From Flexivirga meconopsidis (lineage in GTDB: Bacteria; Actinomycetota; Actinomycetes; Actinomycetales; Dermatophilaceae), in contig NZ_JAOBQJ010000003.1 in NCBI RefSeq assembly GCF_026162425.1, forward strand, positions 620,001-684,000: a stretch of 64,000 nt of DNA, read 5' to 3'. Below are positions 26,890-34,149 of this stretch, piece by piece. Every line of letters starts with the position of its first letter. The first letter of the stretch is position 1. Made by a program: the position numbers and the translations under genes. Below the pieces are notes generated by a model. That model was not told the origin of the DNA. It saw only the letters and a list, made by a program, of their open reading frames with translations, and made no database searches.

Positions 26890-27311
26890 CGCTGCTGGTC
26901 CAGTCGGCGGTCGCCGTTCCGCAAGGCGGGAAACACCTGCTCCGCAAGCAGGGGGGCGAGGTCGTCGGGGGTGAAATCGATTGATTGCCAACGGATCTCG
27001 GCGATCTCAGCGGATGCCCCTGCGATTGCCGTGGCCGGGTGCAGGTAGACGGTGCCGTGCACCTCGTGACCGGCTTCGTTCGCCGCCGGCGCCCGCCACT
27101 CTCCGAGCAGGGTGAGCAGCTCGGGGACGAGGACCGCGCCGACCTCCTCGGCCGTTTCGCGGATCGCGGCCGTTGCAGCGTCCTCACCTGGTTCGGGCTT
27201 GCCGCCGGGCAGTTGGAAGCGTTCGCTGCCGTGCTTGCGCACGGTGAGCACACGACCGCCGTCGTCCCGCAGGACGACGGCGCTCACGGTCACGGTGGGG
27301 ACGGCCTTCAT
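26886..27311 (-). CDS. Nudix hydrolase
   Basis: This 141-residue protein has the Nudix box GGKPEPGEDAATAAIRETAE followed by EVGA, an exact Gx5Ex7REUXEEXGU pattern. The N-terminal strand TVSAVVLRDDGGRVLTVRK is typical of MutT-like pyrophosphatases. Its substrate is unknown; cleaning oxidised nucleotides would suit a redox-linked regulon, but that is inference. It starts 1 bp after the rskA stop and overlaps the flavoprotein gene by 4 bp, so it sits inside the sigK operon. Confidence 0.88.
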   Translation of the reverse strand: MKAVPTVTVSAVVLRDDGGRVLTVRKHGSERFQLPGGKPEPGEDAATAAIRETAEEVGAVLVPELLTLLGEWRAPAANEAGHEVHGTVYLHPATAIAGASAEIAEIRWQSIDFTPDDLAPLLAEQVFPALRNGDRRLDQQR

Positions 27312-27312
27312 G

Positions 27313-28038
27313 TCAGGTCAAGGTCACCGACATGATCGGTTTGCTCGTCGGCTGCTGCGAACCACCGGCCGGTTCGACGGTGATGGCTGCGGCGCTTGCC
27401 CCGGTCACCGAACCATCCAGCACCGTGGCCTTGTCCGGCTCCAGCATCCCGGCACTGACCGGTTTGCCGCCGGAGATGAACCACGCCTGGTAGGTCTTGC
27501 CGGCCGGGGCCGGCGGCATGCCGCGCAGCGTGGCGACCGCCTTGCCGCGGCTTGCGGAGGCGACCACGACCAGCGAGCCGCCGTCGGCCGACGCGGTGGT
27601 GCTCCGGGCGTCCGGCGCCTGCTCGACCTGCTGCACCGCCGAGACCGGCGCCTTGTCCTGCTGCCACGGTTTGGTCGCGACCGTCACGCCGCCGGCAATC
27701 AGCACCAGCGCGGCCGCTGCGGCGAGCAACCATTGGCCGGGGCGGTTCCGTCGCCGGGGCGCGGCCCCCGCCGGCTCGACACGCGTCGGCCGGCCCTGCG
27801 CGGTCGGCGGATGCTGCGGAGTGCGCGCCGCCGCGGCGAGCACCGAATCACGCATGCTCGGAGGCGGGCTGACCGGCGTCGTCGACTCCCCGATCAGAGC
27901 CGTCGCATCCTGCAGCTCGGCAACCTCGGTGCGGCACTGCGCGCACTCACGCAGATGCTGGTCGGCGCGGCGGCGACCGACTTCGTCCAACGCATCCATT
28001 GCGTAGTCGAGGGTGTCGATGTGCTTGTCGTCGGTCAT
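27313..28038 (-). CDS. rskA: Anti-sigma-K factor RskA
   Basis: RskA holds SigK inactive at the membrane and releases it on an extracytoplasmic signal, through regulated proteolysis in mycobacteria. The 241-residue protein has a cytoplasmic zinc-anti-sigma-like motif with H28, C32 and C35 (DQHLRECAQC) and a Pro-rich linker. A single membrane helix spans about 103-121 (WLLAAAAALVLIAGGVTVA). The extracytoplasmic RskA domain has GKTYQAWFISGGKPVSAGML. Its ATG overlaps the sigK stop (ATGA), the usual coupling of sigma and anti-sigma genes. Confidence 0.93.
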   Translation of the reverse strand: MTDDKHIDTLDYAMDALDEVGRRRADQHLRECAQCRTEVAELQDATALIGESTTPVSPPPSMRDSVLAAAARTPQHPPTAQGRPTRVEPAGAAPRRRNRPGQWLLAAAAALVLIAGGVTVATKPWQQDKAPVSAVQQVEQAPDARSTTASADGGSLVVVASASRGKAVATLRGMPPAPAGKTYQAWFISGGKPVSAGMLEPDKATVLDGSVTGASAAAITVEPAGGSQQPTSKPIMSVTLT

Positions 28039-28643
28039 GATTCACCTCCCAGCGCGTCGCGCAGTCTGAGCAAGCCGTCACGGATCCGTGACTTGGCCGT
28101 GCCCAATGGTATGCCGAGGCGATCTGCCACCTCGGTGTGCGAAAGTCCTTCGAAATAGGCCAGTTCCACTGCCTCGCGTTGTCGGTCGGTCAGGGCGCCG
28201 ATCGCGGACCGGACTCGGTCGGCACGCATCCGATCGTCCACCAGCTCCGCTGTCGAGTCGTATGACGGGGCATTCTGCTCCGCGCTGTAGGTCGTGTCCC
28301 GCCGGCGCGACGCGTCCACCGCACGCACCCGGTCGACTGCCTTGCGGTGGGCGATCGTGAACATCCACGACAGGGCCGACCCGCGGCTCGCGTCGAAGCT
28401 CGGGCTGCCCCGCCAGATCTCCAGGAACACCTCCTGGGTTACCTCTTCGGCCAGGGCCCGGTCGACGACCACGCGGCACACCAGACCGTGCAGCCGTGCG
28501 GCCGCCTCGTCATACAGCCGGGCGAAGGCGTGCTCGTCACCCTGTCCGACCTGCTGCAGCAGGTCGGACAGGGTGGGCGCCTCGCCGACGGACATGGCGT
28601 CCATTGTGGCGGGTGGGACACCCGTGACGAGCATTGAGGTCAT
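28035..28643 (-). CDS. sigK: ECF RNA polymerase sigma factor SigK
   Basis: An ECF sigma factor of up to 202 residues. Region 2 has ALAEEVTQEVFLEIWRGSPS and SALSWMFTIAHRKAVDRVRA. Region 4 has LTDRQREAVELAYFEGLSHT and EVADRLGIPLGTAKSRIRDG. Together with the RskA partner, the adjacent fasciclin lipoprotein and the Rv0446c-0449c-like genes, this is SigK. The true start is unclear: ATGs at 28643, 28634, 28604 and 28595 are all in frame and none has a good ribosome binding site. No SigK-type promoter lies directly upstream, so it is probably read from the fasciclin promoter at 29445-29472. Confidence 0.93.
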   Translation of the reverse strand: MTSMLVTGVPPATMDAMSVGEAPTLSDLLQQVGQGDEHAFARLYDEAAARLHGLVCRVVVDRALAEEVTQEVFLEIWRGSPSFDASRGSALSWMFTIAHRKAVDRVRAVDASRRRDTTYSAEQNAPSYDSTAELVDDRMRADRVRSAIGALTDRQREAVELAYFEGLSHTEVADRLGIPLGTAKSRIRDGLLRLRDALGGES

Positions 28644-28673
28644 GGCGTTTGTCGTTCGACCGGAGTTGCCGGG

Positions 28674-29393
28674 CTACTTGCCCATCAGCACGGTGTCGAC
28701 GATGTAGACCGTGGCGTTGGCGGTCTGCACGTTGCCGCAGACGACCGCCGAGTTGCCGTCGACCTTGAAGTTCTCGCCGGAGCCGGTGACGGTCACGTTG
28801 GTGCCGGCGAGCGACTTGTGGCTGCCGGCCAGCTGCTGCGGGCTCAGGCGACCCTGCACCACGTGCCCGGTGAGCAGCTTGGTCAGCTTGGCCTTGTCGG
28901 CGAGGGTGGCGTCGAGGTCGGCCTTCGGGATCTTGGCGAAGGCCGAGTCGGCCGGGGCGAAGACGGTCAGCGCCGGTGCGCTGTTGAGGGTGTCGACCAG
29001 TCCGGCCTTCTTGACGGCGGCGGTCAGCGTCGACAGCGCCGGGTTGTTGGAGGCGGCCGTGGCGACCGGGTCCTGCGCCATACCGCTGAAGGAGCCCTTG
29101 CCGTCCTTCGGCACGGTGGAGCACGCCGGCCCAAAGGGCTTCGCGGCGTTTGCCGCGCCGCTGCCCATGCCCGACTCGCTGCCCATCGCCGAGGAGTCCA
29201 TGCTGGACTCGCCGCCCATTGCGCTGGAGCTCATGCCCGAGCCCGAGTCGCTGGTCATCGGCGCGGAGCTCGTGGCCATCGGTGTGCCGGAGTCACTGCT
29301 CCCGGCGCCGCCAGAGCCGGACGATCCGCACGCGGTGAGCGAGGCGGCCAGCACCGTGGCGGCCGCGAGGGAGACTGTCGTGCGAGTCTTCAT
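28674..29393 (-). CDS. Fasciclin-domain lipoprotein (MPT70/MPT83-like)
   Basis: A 239-residue lipoprotein. The signal peptide ends in a lipobox LTAC with C22. A low-complexity linker (about 23-80) is made of Ser, Gly and many Met in repeats such as SSAMGGESSM. A FAS1 domain (about 105-239) follows, with LSTLTAAVKKAGLVDTLN, LTVFAPADSAFAKIP and the H-box LLTGHVVQGRLSP. MPT70 and MPT83 are the classic SigK targets in mycobacteria. The ATG at 29393 has AGGAG about 7 nt upstream. It is first in the operon, 30 bp ahead of the sigK frame. Confidence 0.92.
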   Translation of the reverse strand: MKTRTTVSLAAATVLAASLTACGSSGSGGAGSSDSGTPMATSSAPMTSDSGSGMSSSAMGGESSMDSSAMGSESGMGSGAANAAKPFGPACSTVPKDGKGSFSGMAQDPVATAASNNPALSTLTAAVKKAGLVDTLNSAPALTVFAPADSAFAKIPKADLDATLADKAKLTKLLTGHVVQGRLSPQQLAGSHKSLAGTNVTVTGSGENFKVDGNSAVVCGNVQTANATVYIVDTVLMGK

Positions 29394-29444
29394 GATCAAC
29401 TCCTGTTAGGTGTGAAGAATGCCTTTGGCTTGCGAACACTGGTG

Positions 29445-29471
29445 ATTCGGTGCCGTATGACAATCGGATGG
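29445..29471 (-). promoter_or_regulatory. SigK-type promoter for the fasciclin-sigK-rskA operon
   Basis: On the minus strand CCATCC (29471-29466) is followed by 15 bp and CCGAAT (29450-29445), with CAC after the -10. This matches the mycobacterial SigK promoter boxes as I recall them. Transcription would start near 29438, leaving a leader of about 45 nt with a ribosome binding site before the fasciclin ATG. Confidence 0.75.
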
Positions 29472-29480
29472 GTCCCGGCC

Positions 29481-29517
29481 GGTCGAATTCAGCCGACGGC
29501 GGTCGAATTCAGCCGAC
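29481..29517. repeat. Tandem 20-bp duplication at the end of the molybdopterin gene
   Basis: GGTCGAATTCAGCCGAC occurs at 29481-29497 and again at 29501-29517, a period of 20 bp. The second copy contains the last codons and the TGA (29509-29511) of the molybdopterin oxidoreductase gene, while the first lies just beyond it. It looks like a recent slippage duplication of the gene's 3' end. Confidence 0.85.
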
Positions 29518-31029
29518 CAGGAAGACACGCTCCTCGATGCCGCTCGAGCCGGACGGGAAGACACCGGCGCGTGCGGCCGTCTGGATCATGTTGTCGCCGT
29601 AGATAACTCGCGCCCGGACGCTGTGCTGGCCAGGCTTGTTCGTCTCCCACGCGTAATACCACTGGCGCCAGTAGTCGACGTTGACGTCGGGGCCGAGCGA
29701 TGCGGCGGTCCATGGGCCGCCGTCGATGCTCACCTGCACGGCGACGACTCCTCGTCGTTGTGCCCAGGCGGTGCCACCGATGAGTACCCGGCCAGGTTTC
29801 ACGCTGGCCAATGCCGCCGGAACGTCAATGCGCGCAGTCGGTTTGATCTCGCCCTCGGTGGTCCAGCCGCGCTTGGTCCAATAGGCCTTGCGATCGGCAT
29901 ACGTGGTCACGGTCAGCTTCGTCACCCACTTCGTGCAACCGAGCATCCCGTAGAGGCCGGGGGTGATGAGCCGGGCCGGGAAACCGTGCGCGCGGGGGAG
30001 CGGTGCGCCGTTCATCCCGATTGCGAGCATGGCACCGCGGTCGTCGGTCATCGCACCGAGGGGAGTGCTGATGGTGAAGCCGTTGAAGGACGTGCTCAGC
30101 ACCTGCAGGTCCGGCCTGTTCGGTTCCTTGACCCGTGCCTCGGCGAGCAGGTCCTTCAGCAGGACACCGCGCCAGGTGGCACCGCCGGCATACTTGCCGC
30201 CAACCGGGTTGCTGACGCAGGTGATGGTGATGTTGCGCTCGGTGAGCGGTCGACGCAACAGCTCCGAATAGCTGATGGTGTAAGGGTTTTCGACATCACC
30301 ATCGATGGTCAGCTCCCAGTCGGATGCACTGAGGTTTGGCACCGACAGCTCGGTGTCGACGCGGTAGAACGACGAGTTGGGCGTGCGCAGCGGGGTGACT
30401 CCGGGGACGGTCCGATCAAGACCTGCGGGTAGTGCGGGCGCCGGCGCATCAGCAGCCGGCAGCTTGACGTCGATCGCCGATCGTGACGAGGTGATCGCCC
30501 GGCCACCCACGACACCCAACGTCGCCAGCGCCGCGGTGCCCCCGGTCGCCGCGACGAACGTGCGGCGACTGGCACCCGCTGACCCGGCCGGTCGGGCAGT
30601 GACCCGGAACAACCCGACCAGTGCAGCCAGCGAGACGACTCCGGCACAGACGGTCGGCAGCAGATCGCTCAGCGCCGCGAAAGGCCTTGCCAGCACTGCG
30701 TAGCCGGCGACCAGCAGCATGAGCACCTGCACCGCCACGCCGACCAGCAGGCGGCTGCGGGCGAGAAGTCCGGAGGCGATTGCGACGATCAGCACAGCCA
30801 CCGTCACCGACGAAAGCAGGATCAGCTTGTCGTGCGTGCCGAAGTGCTCGATCGCCCAGTCCTTGACCGGGGTCGGCGTGCGGTCGATGACCTCCGAACC
30901 GACGGCAAGCACCGGCGACGTTGCCGGGTCACCGAGCGCGGCGACGACCCCGCCGGCAGCAAGACCGACCCCGACGGACAGCAGGCCGATGACTCCGGCG
31001 CGGAGCAGGGACGGGCGCTCATCGGTCAT
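29509..31029 (-). CDS. Membrane-anchored molybdopterin-dependent oxidoreductase (sulfite-oxidase/MsrP superfamily)
   Basis: The 506-residue protein starts with four or five membrane helices (about 8-145), a Tat-like SRRTFVAATGG and another hydrophobic stretch. The catalytic domain is then exposed outside. Motifs include NITITCVSNPVGGKYAGGAT, holding the molybdenum-ligating Cys, and RAHGFPARLITPGLYGMLGC. A C-terminal Mo-co dimerisation domain follows (VLIGGTAWAQRRGVVAVQVS). Relatives oxidise sulfite or reduce methionine sulfoxide; which applies here is unknown. A SigK-type promoter ends 7 nt before the ATG, placing it in the same regulon as the Met-rich fasciclin lipoprotein. Confidence 0.85.
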   Translation of the reverse strand: MTDERPSLLRAGVIGLLSVGVGLAAGGVVAALGDPATSPVLAVGSEVIDRTPTPVKDWAIEHFGTHDKLILLSSVTVAVLIVAIASGLLARSRLLVGVAVQVLMLLVAGYAVLARPFAALSDLLPTVCAGVVSLAALVGLFRVTARPAGSAGASRRTFVAATGGTAALATLGVVGGRAITSSRSAIDVKLPAADAPAPALPAGLDRTVPGVTPLRTPNSSFYRVDTELSVPNLSASDWELTIDGDVENPYTISYSELLRRPLTERNITITCVSNPVGGKYAGGATWRGVLLKDLLAEARVKEPNRPDLQVLSTSFNGFTISTPLGAMTDDRGAMLAIGMNGAPLPRAHGFPARLITPGLYGMLGCTKWVTKLTVTTYADRKAYWTKRGWTTEGEIKPTARIDVPAALASVKPGRVLIGGTAWAQRRGVVAVQVSIDGGPWTAASLGPDVNVDYWRQWYYAWETNKPGQHSVRARVIYGDNMIQTAARAGVFPSGSSGIEERVFLVG

Positions 31030-31036
31030 GCACGTG

Positions 31037-31063
31037 GTTCGACGCGCGACCGCCCTCGGATGG
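31037..31063 (-). promoter_or_regulatory. SigK-type promoter for the molybdopterin oxidoreductase
   Basis: On the minus strand CCATCC (31063-31058), a 15-bp spacer and TCGAAC (31042-31037) followed by CAC lie in the 48-bp gap before the gene. Boxes and spacing match the other two sites in this region. The start of transcription would fall on or next to the ATG, suggesting a leaderless message. Confidence 0.65.
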
Positions 31064-31077
31064 GTATGGCGCCGCTA

Positions 31078-31695
31078 CTACCCCTCGTCGAGGGTGCCGA
31101 GACCGAGAACGCGCAGCGTGGTGTTGGCCATCTCGCGATGCCCGACCGCGTTGGGGTGGGTGTGGTCGTCCATCCAGGCGGTCGGCGCAGCCGTGCCATA
31201 GTGCGCCAGCCAGTGCCGCTCGTGATCGACCAGCGTGACATTCTTCGCCACGGCCAGCTCGCGCACCACTTCGGCGTATGCCGGGAGGTTCTCGCGGCGT
31301 GCGGCCGGCGCGTCCGGCATCACCGGCACGGGCGTGTGCAGCACGACCCGGGCACCCAGCGCTGCCGAAGTCTGGATGAGCGCCGTGAGCTCCCGGCGGA
31401 AGACGGGCAGGCCGGCGGCGCCGTCGAGCGCATCGTTGGTGCCGAACGACATGCTGACCACCGCAGGATCGAATCTGCCTACCAAGTGGTCGAATTCGCC
31501 GCGCACCTGCGCAGCGGTCCAACCCGAGACGCCGCTGTTGACCACGATGTCCGACAACCGGTCGAGCTCCCAGCGGACCCGCTCGTGGACGAGCTCGACC
31601 CATGACCGTGCACCGTGGGTGTGGAAGACACCCTGGGTGATGCTGTCGCCGGTGAAGACCCAGGTGGAACGCTCCGGCAGATCACGCAGGCGCAT
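31078..31695 (-). CDS. SGNH/GDSL-family hydrolase
   Basis: A 205-residue cytoplasmic-looking esterase or lipase. Block I is VFTGDSITQG with nucleophile S18, block III is SMSFGTNDALDG, and block V is WMDDHTHPNAVGH with the catalytic Asp and His. There is no signal peptide. The family cleaves many esters, so the substrate is unknown. It begins 7 bp after the glutathione-peroxidase stop and is probably cotranscribed with it. Confidence 0.88.
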   Translation of the reverse strand: MRLRDLPERSTWVFTGDSITQGVFHTHGARSWVELVHERVRWELDRLSDIVVNSGVSGWTAAQVRGEFDHLVGRFDPAVVSMSFGTNDALDGAAGLPVFRRELTALIQTSAALGARVVLHTPVPVMPDAPAARRENLPAYAEVVRELAVAKNVTLVDHERHWLAHYGTAAPTAWMDDHTHPNAVGHREMANTTLRVLGLGTLDEG

Positions 31696-31702
31696 CGGCC
31701 GA

Positions 31703-32191
31703 TCAGCCGAGCGCGGAGTCGACGGCGCCGACCACTCGCTCGTCGTCCGGGGTCACCGTCGGGCTGAAGCGCTGCAGCACGGTGCCGTCCGCGGAGATGA
31801 CGAACTTCTCGAAATTCCACTGGATGTCGCCGGACTTGCCGGTCTCGTCGGCAGCCTGGGTCAGCTCGGCGTAGATCGGGTGCCGGTCGTCGCCGTTCAC
31901 GTCGATCTTCTCGGTCATCGGGAACGTCACGCCATACGTCGCGCTGCAGAATTGCTCGATCTCGTCGGCGCTACCGGGCTCCTGGCCACCGAACTGGTTG
32001 CAGGGCAGCCCGACCACGGTGAATCCCTTGGCCTCGTAGTCCTTCTGGAGCTGTTCGAGCGCGGTGTATTGCGGAGTCAGGCCGCACTTGCTCGCGACGT
32101 TCACCAGCAGCGCGGGCTTGCCGCCGGTGATCTCGCCGAGCGTGGCGGATGTGCCGTCGAGACGGGCAATGGAGATGTCGAGGATGCTCAT
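31703..32191 (-). CDS. Glutathione peroxidase family protein (probably thioredoxin/mycothiol-linked)
   Basis: This 162-residue peroxidase has the peroxidatic cysteine in NVASKCGLTPQY (C36), Q70 in CNQFGGQEPG, and W125-N126 in WNFEKF, the full catalytic tetrad. It uses Cys rather than selenocysteine. Actinobacteria lack glutathione, so reduction likely comes from thioredoxin or mycoredoxin; that is known for related enzymes and inferred here. The ATG at 32191 is used, since a longer frame to 32212 adds only seven residues without a ribosome binding site. Confidence 0.9.
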   Translation of the reverse strand: MSILDISIARLDGTSATLGEITGGKPALLVNVASKCGLTPQYTALEQLQKDYEAKGFTVVGLPCNQFGGQEPGSADEIEQFCSATYGVTFPMTEKIDVNGDDRHPIYAELTQAADETGKSGDIQWNFEKFVISADGTVLQRFSPTVTPDDERVVGAVDSALG

Positions 32192-32250
32192 GCAGTCAAT
32201 GTATGTCGCCACCGGGCCACGATGACCGGCGCACTACTAGCGTGGGTGAC

Positions 32251-32766
32251 ATGCGAGCACGTGAGCTGGCCAAGCCGTTCCCGACCGTCACGCTGGAGAC
32301 CGACGCCCTGGTCGCGGCGGCGACGATGGGTGAGCGCGACTTACCCGGGCTGGTCGTCCTGGACAAGGAGGGCCGGCCGTTCACCGTGGTGCCGGCCTCC
32401 CAGGTGCTGCGTTTCGTCATACCGGGCTATGTGCAGGACGACCCGCACCTGGCCCGGGTGTATGACGAGGAGGCCGCCGACCGCTTCTGCCAGAAACTTG
32501 CCGCGGTCACCATCGGTGACATCATCGGCACCAAACGCCCGGACGACTACGACCACCTGCCGGTGGTCGACGCCGACGCGAAACTGGTCGAGGTCGCGGC
32601 AGTGATGGCGCGCAACCGCAGCCCGCTCGCTTTGGTGACCGAAGGTGACGAACCGGTCGGCGTGATCCGGATCGGCACCCTGCTGGGCAAGCTGCTACCG
32701 ACCACCGCCGAGCAGGTGCCCGACGCGCTGCCGGACTACCCGGCGTCCTCGCCCGATCAGCCATGA
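32251..32766 (+). CDS. CBS-domain protein
   Basis: A 171-residue protein made of two CBS motifs: residues about 5-60 (LAKPFPTVTLETDALVAAAT) and about 95-155 (IGDIIGTKR, HLPVVDADAKLVEVAAVMAR). It ends in VGVIRIGTLLGKLLP. CBS pairs bind adenosyl nucleotides and often regulate transporters. The stop overlaps the ATG of the ArsB/NhaD-type transporter (ATGA), so a regulatory partnership is likely. Upstream, TACTAG at 32234-32239 is a -10-like element close to the ATG. Confidence 0.85.
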   Translation: MRARELAKPFPTVTLETDALVAAATMGERDLPGLVVLDKEGRPFTVVPASQVLRFVIPGYVQDDPHLARVYDEEAADRFCQKLAAVTIGDIIGTKRPDDYDHLPVVDADAKLVEVAAVMARNRSPLALVTEGDEPVGVIRIGTLLGKLLPTTAEQVPDALPDYPASSPDQP

Positions 32767-34052
32767 TCACCACGCTCGCGATCGTCGCCTTCCTGGCGGC
32801 GTACATCCTCATTGCCACTGAGCGCATCCACCGCGTCGCCGCCGCCTTCTGGGGCGCGGCCGCGATGGTTGTGCTCGGGCAGGTCACCAGCGAGTCGGCC
32901 TTCTTCAGTGAAGAGACCGGCATCGAGTGGAATGTCATCTTCCTGCTGCTCGGCATGATGATCCTGGTCGGCGTCATCAAGCAGACCGGTGCCTTCGAGT
33001 ATCTCGCGATCTGGTCGGCAAAACGCGCACGGGGCAAGCCATTTCGGGTGATGGTGATGCTCGTGGTCATCACCGCGGTGGCGTCTGCGCTGCTCGACAA
33101 CGTGACCACGGTGCTGCTCATCGCGCCGGTCACCCTGCTGGTCTGTGACCGCATCGGCGCGCCGGCGATCCCCTTCCTGATCAGTGAGGCGATGGCCTCC
33201 AACATCGGCGGCGCCGGCACACTCATCGGTGACCCGCCCAACATCATCATCGCCAGCCGGGCAGGACTGTCCTTCAACGACTTCCTGCTGCACATGCTGC
33301 CGATCGTCGTGGTGCTCCTGGTCGTCTTCATCGGGTTGATGAAGCTGATGTTCGGCAAGCAGCTGGTGTATGACGCCGAGCGCGCCGCCGATCTGATGCG
33401 CTTGTCGGAGAAGGAGGCGATCCACGACCGGCGGCTGCTGATCTCATCGGGCGTGATCCTCGCCGGAGTGATGGTCGGCTTCGTCACCCACTCGATCACC
33501 GGCCTCGACCCATCGATGGTCGCGTTGCTGGGTGCCGGTGCGGCGGTGGCGGTTTCGCGCCTTGAGCCGCGTGACTACCTCGCCGACGTCGAGTGGTCGA
33601 CGCTCGCCTTCTTCGCCGGGCTCTTCGTCATGGTCGGCGGCCTGGTGCACACCGGGATCATCGCCGACATGGGCGACTGGCTCACCGACCGGCTGGGCAC
33701 CAACTGGTTGCTCGGCTCGACGGTGCTGATCTGGATCTCGGGTGCCCTCTCGGCGATCGTCGACAACATCCCGTATGTCGCGACGATCAGCCCGCTGGTC
33801 GCCGACCTCACCCATGGGGCGAGCGGCGCCGGCCCCGAATCCCTGTGGTGGGCCTTGGCGCTCGGCGCCGACCTCGGCGGCAACGCCACCGCCGTCGGCG
33901 CCTCGGCGAACGTCGTGGTGATCGGCATCGCCGCCCGCAACGGGCACCGCATCTCGTTCTGGACCTTTACCAAGTACGGCCTGATCGTCGCGACCGTGAC
34001 GATCGCCGTCGCCTGGGGCTATCTCGCGTTGCGCTACTTCGCGCTCGCCTGA
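32763..34052 (+). CDS. ArsB/NhaD ion-transporter superfamily permease
   Basis: A 429-residue protein with 10-12 predicted membrane helices. It has two inverted repeats characteristic of the IT superfamily: ASALLDNVTTVLLIAPVTLL with SNIGGAGTLIGDPPNIIIAS, and LSAIVDNIPYVATISPLVAD with DLGGNATAVGASANVVVIG. Relatives include arsenite exporters, NhaD Na+/H+ antiporters and tyrosine-transporter-P-like proteins. No arsenic genes are adjacent, so the ion is undetermined. It is translationally coupled to the CBS protein. Confidence 0.88.
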   Translation: MITTLAIVAFLAAYILIATERIHRVAAAFWGAAAMVVLGQVTSESAFFSEETGIEWNVIFLLLGMMILVGVIKQTGAFEYLAIWSAKRARGKPFRVMVMLVVITAVASALLDNVTTVLLIAPVTLLVCDRIGAPAIPFLISEAMASNIGGAGTLIGDPPNIIIASRAGLSFNDFLLHMLPIVVVLLVVFIGLMKLMFGKQLVYDAERAADLMRLSEKEAIHDRRLLISSGVILAGVMVGFVTHSITGLDPSMVALLGAGAAVAVSRLEPRDYLADVEWSTLAFFAGLFVMVGGLVHTGIIADMGDWLTDRLGTNWLLGSTVLIWISGALSAIVDNIPYVATISPLVADLTHGASGAGPESLWWALALGADLGGNATAVGASANVVVIGIAARNGHRISFWTFTKYGLIVATVTIAVAWGYLALRYFALA

Positions 34053-34068
34053 CCGGAGTAACCGGCAA

Positions 34069-34134
34069 CCCTGACGGCGAGACCGACGGCTGACGGCGAG
34101 ATCTCGCCGTCAGCCGTCGGAATGACCGTCAGGG
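34069..34134. repeat. Nested palindromic intergenic repeat, copy 1
   Basis: A perfect 38-bp palindrome spans 34083-34120, centred on AGATCT. It is framed by CCCTGACGG (34069-34077) and CCGTCAGGG (34126-34134). It fills the gap between two convergent genes. Near-identical copies lie at 56177-56240 and 57305-57401. A strong hairpin here could end transcription from both sides, but no T tract follows. Confidence 0.85.
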
Positions 34135-34149
34135 TCGGAAGCGCCCGGG

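Noticed and set aside
28644-28673. Separate promoter directly upstream of sigK
   Set aside because: The 30-bp gap after the fasciclin gene has no CCATCC or CCGAAT boxes; read-through from 29445-29472 is simpler.
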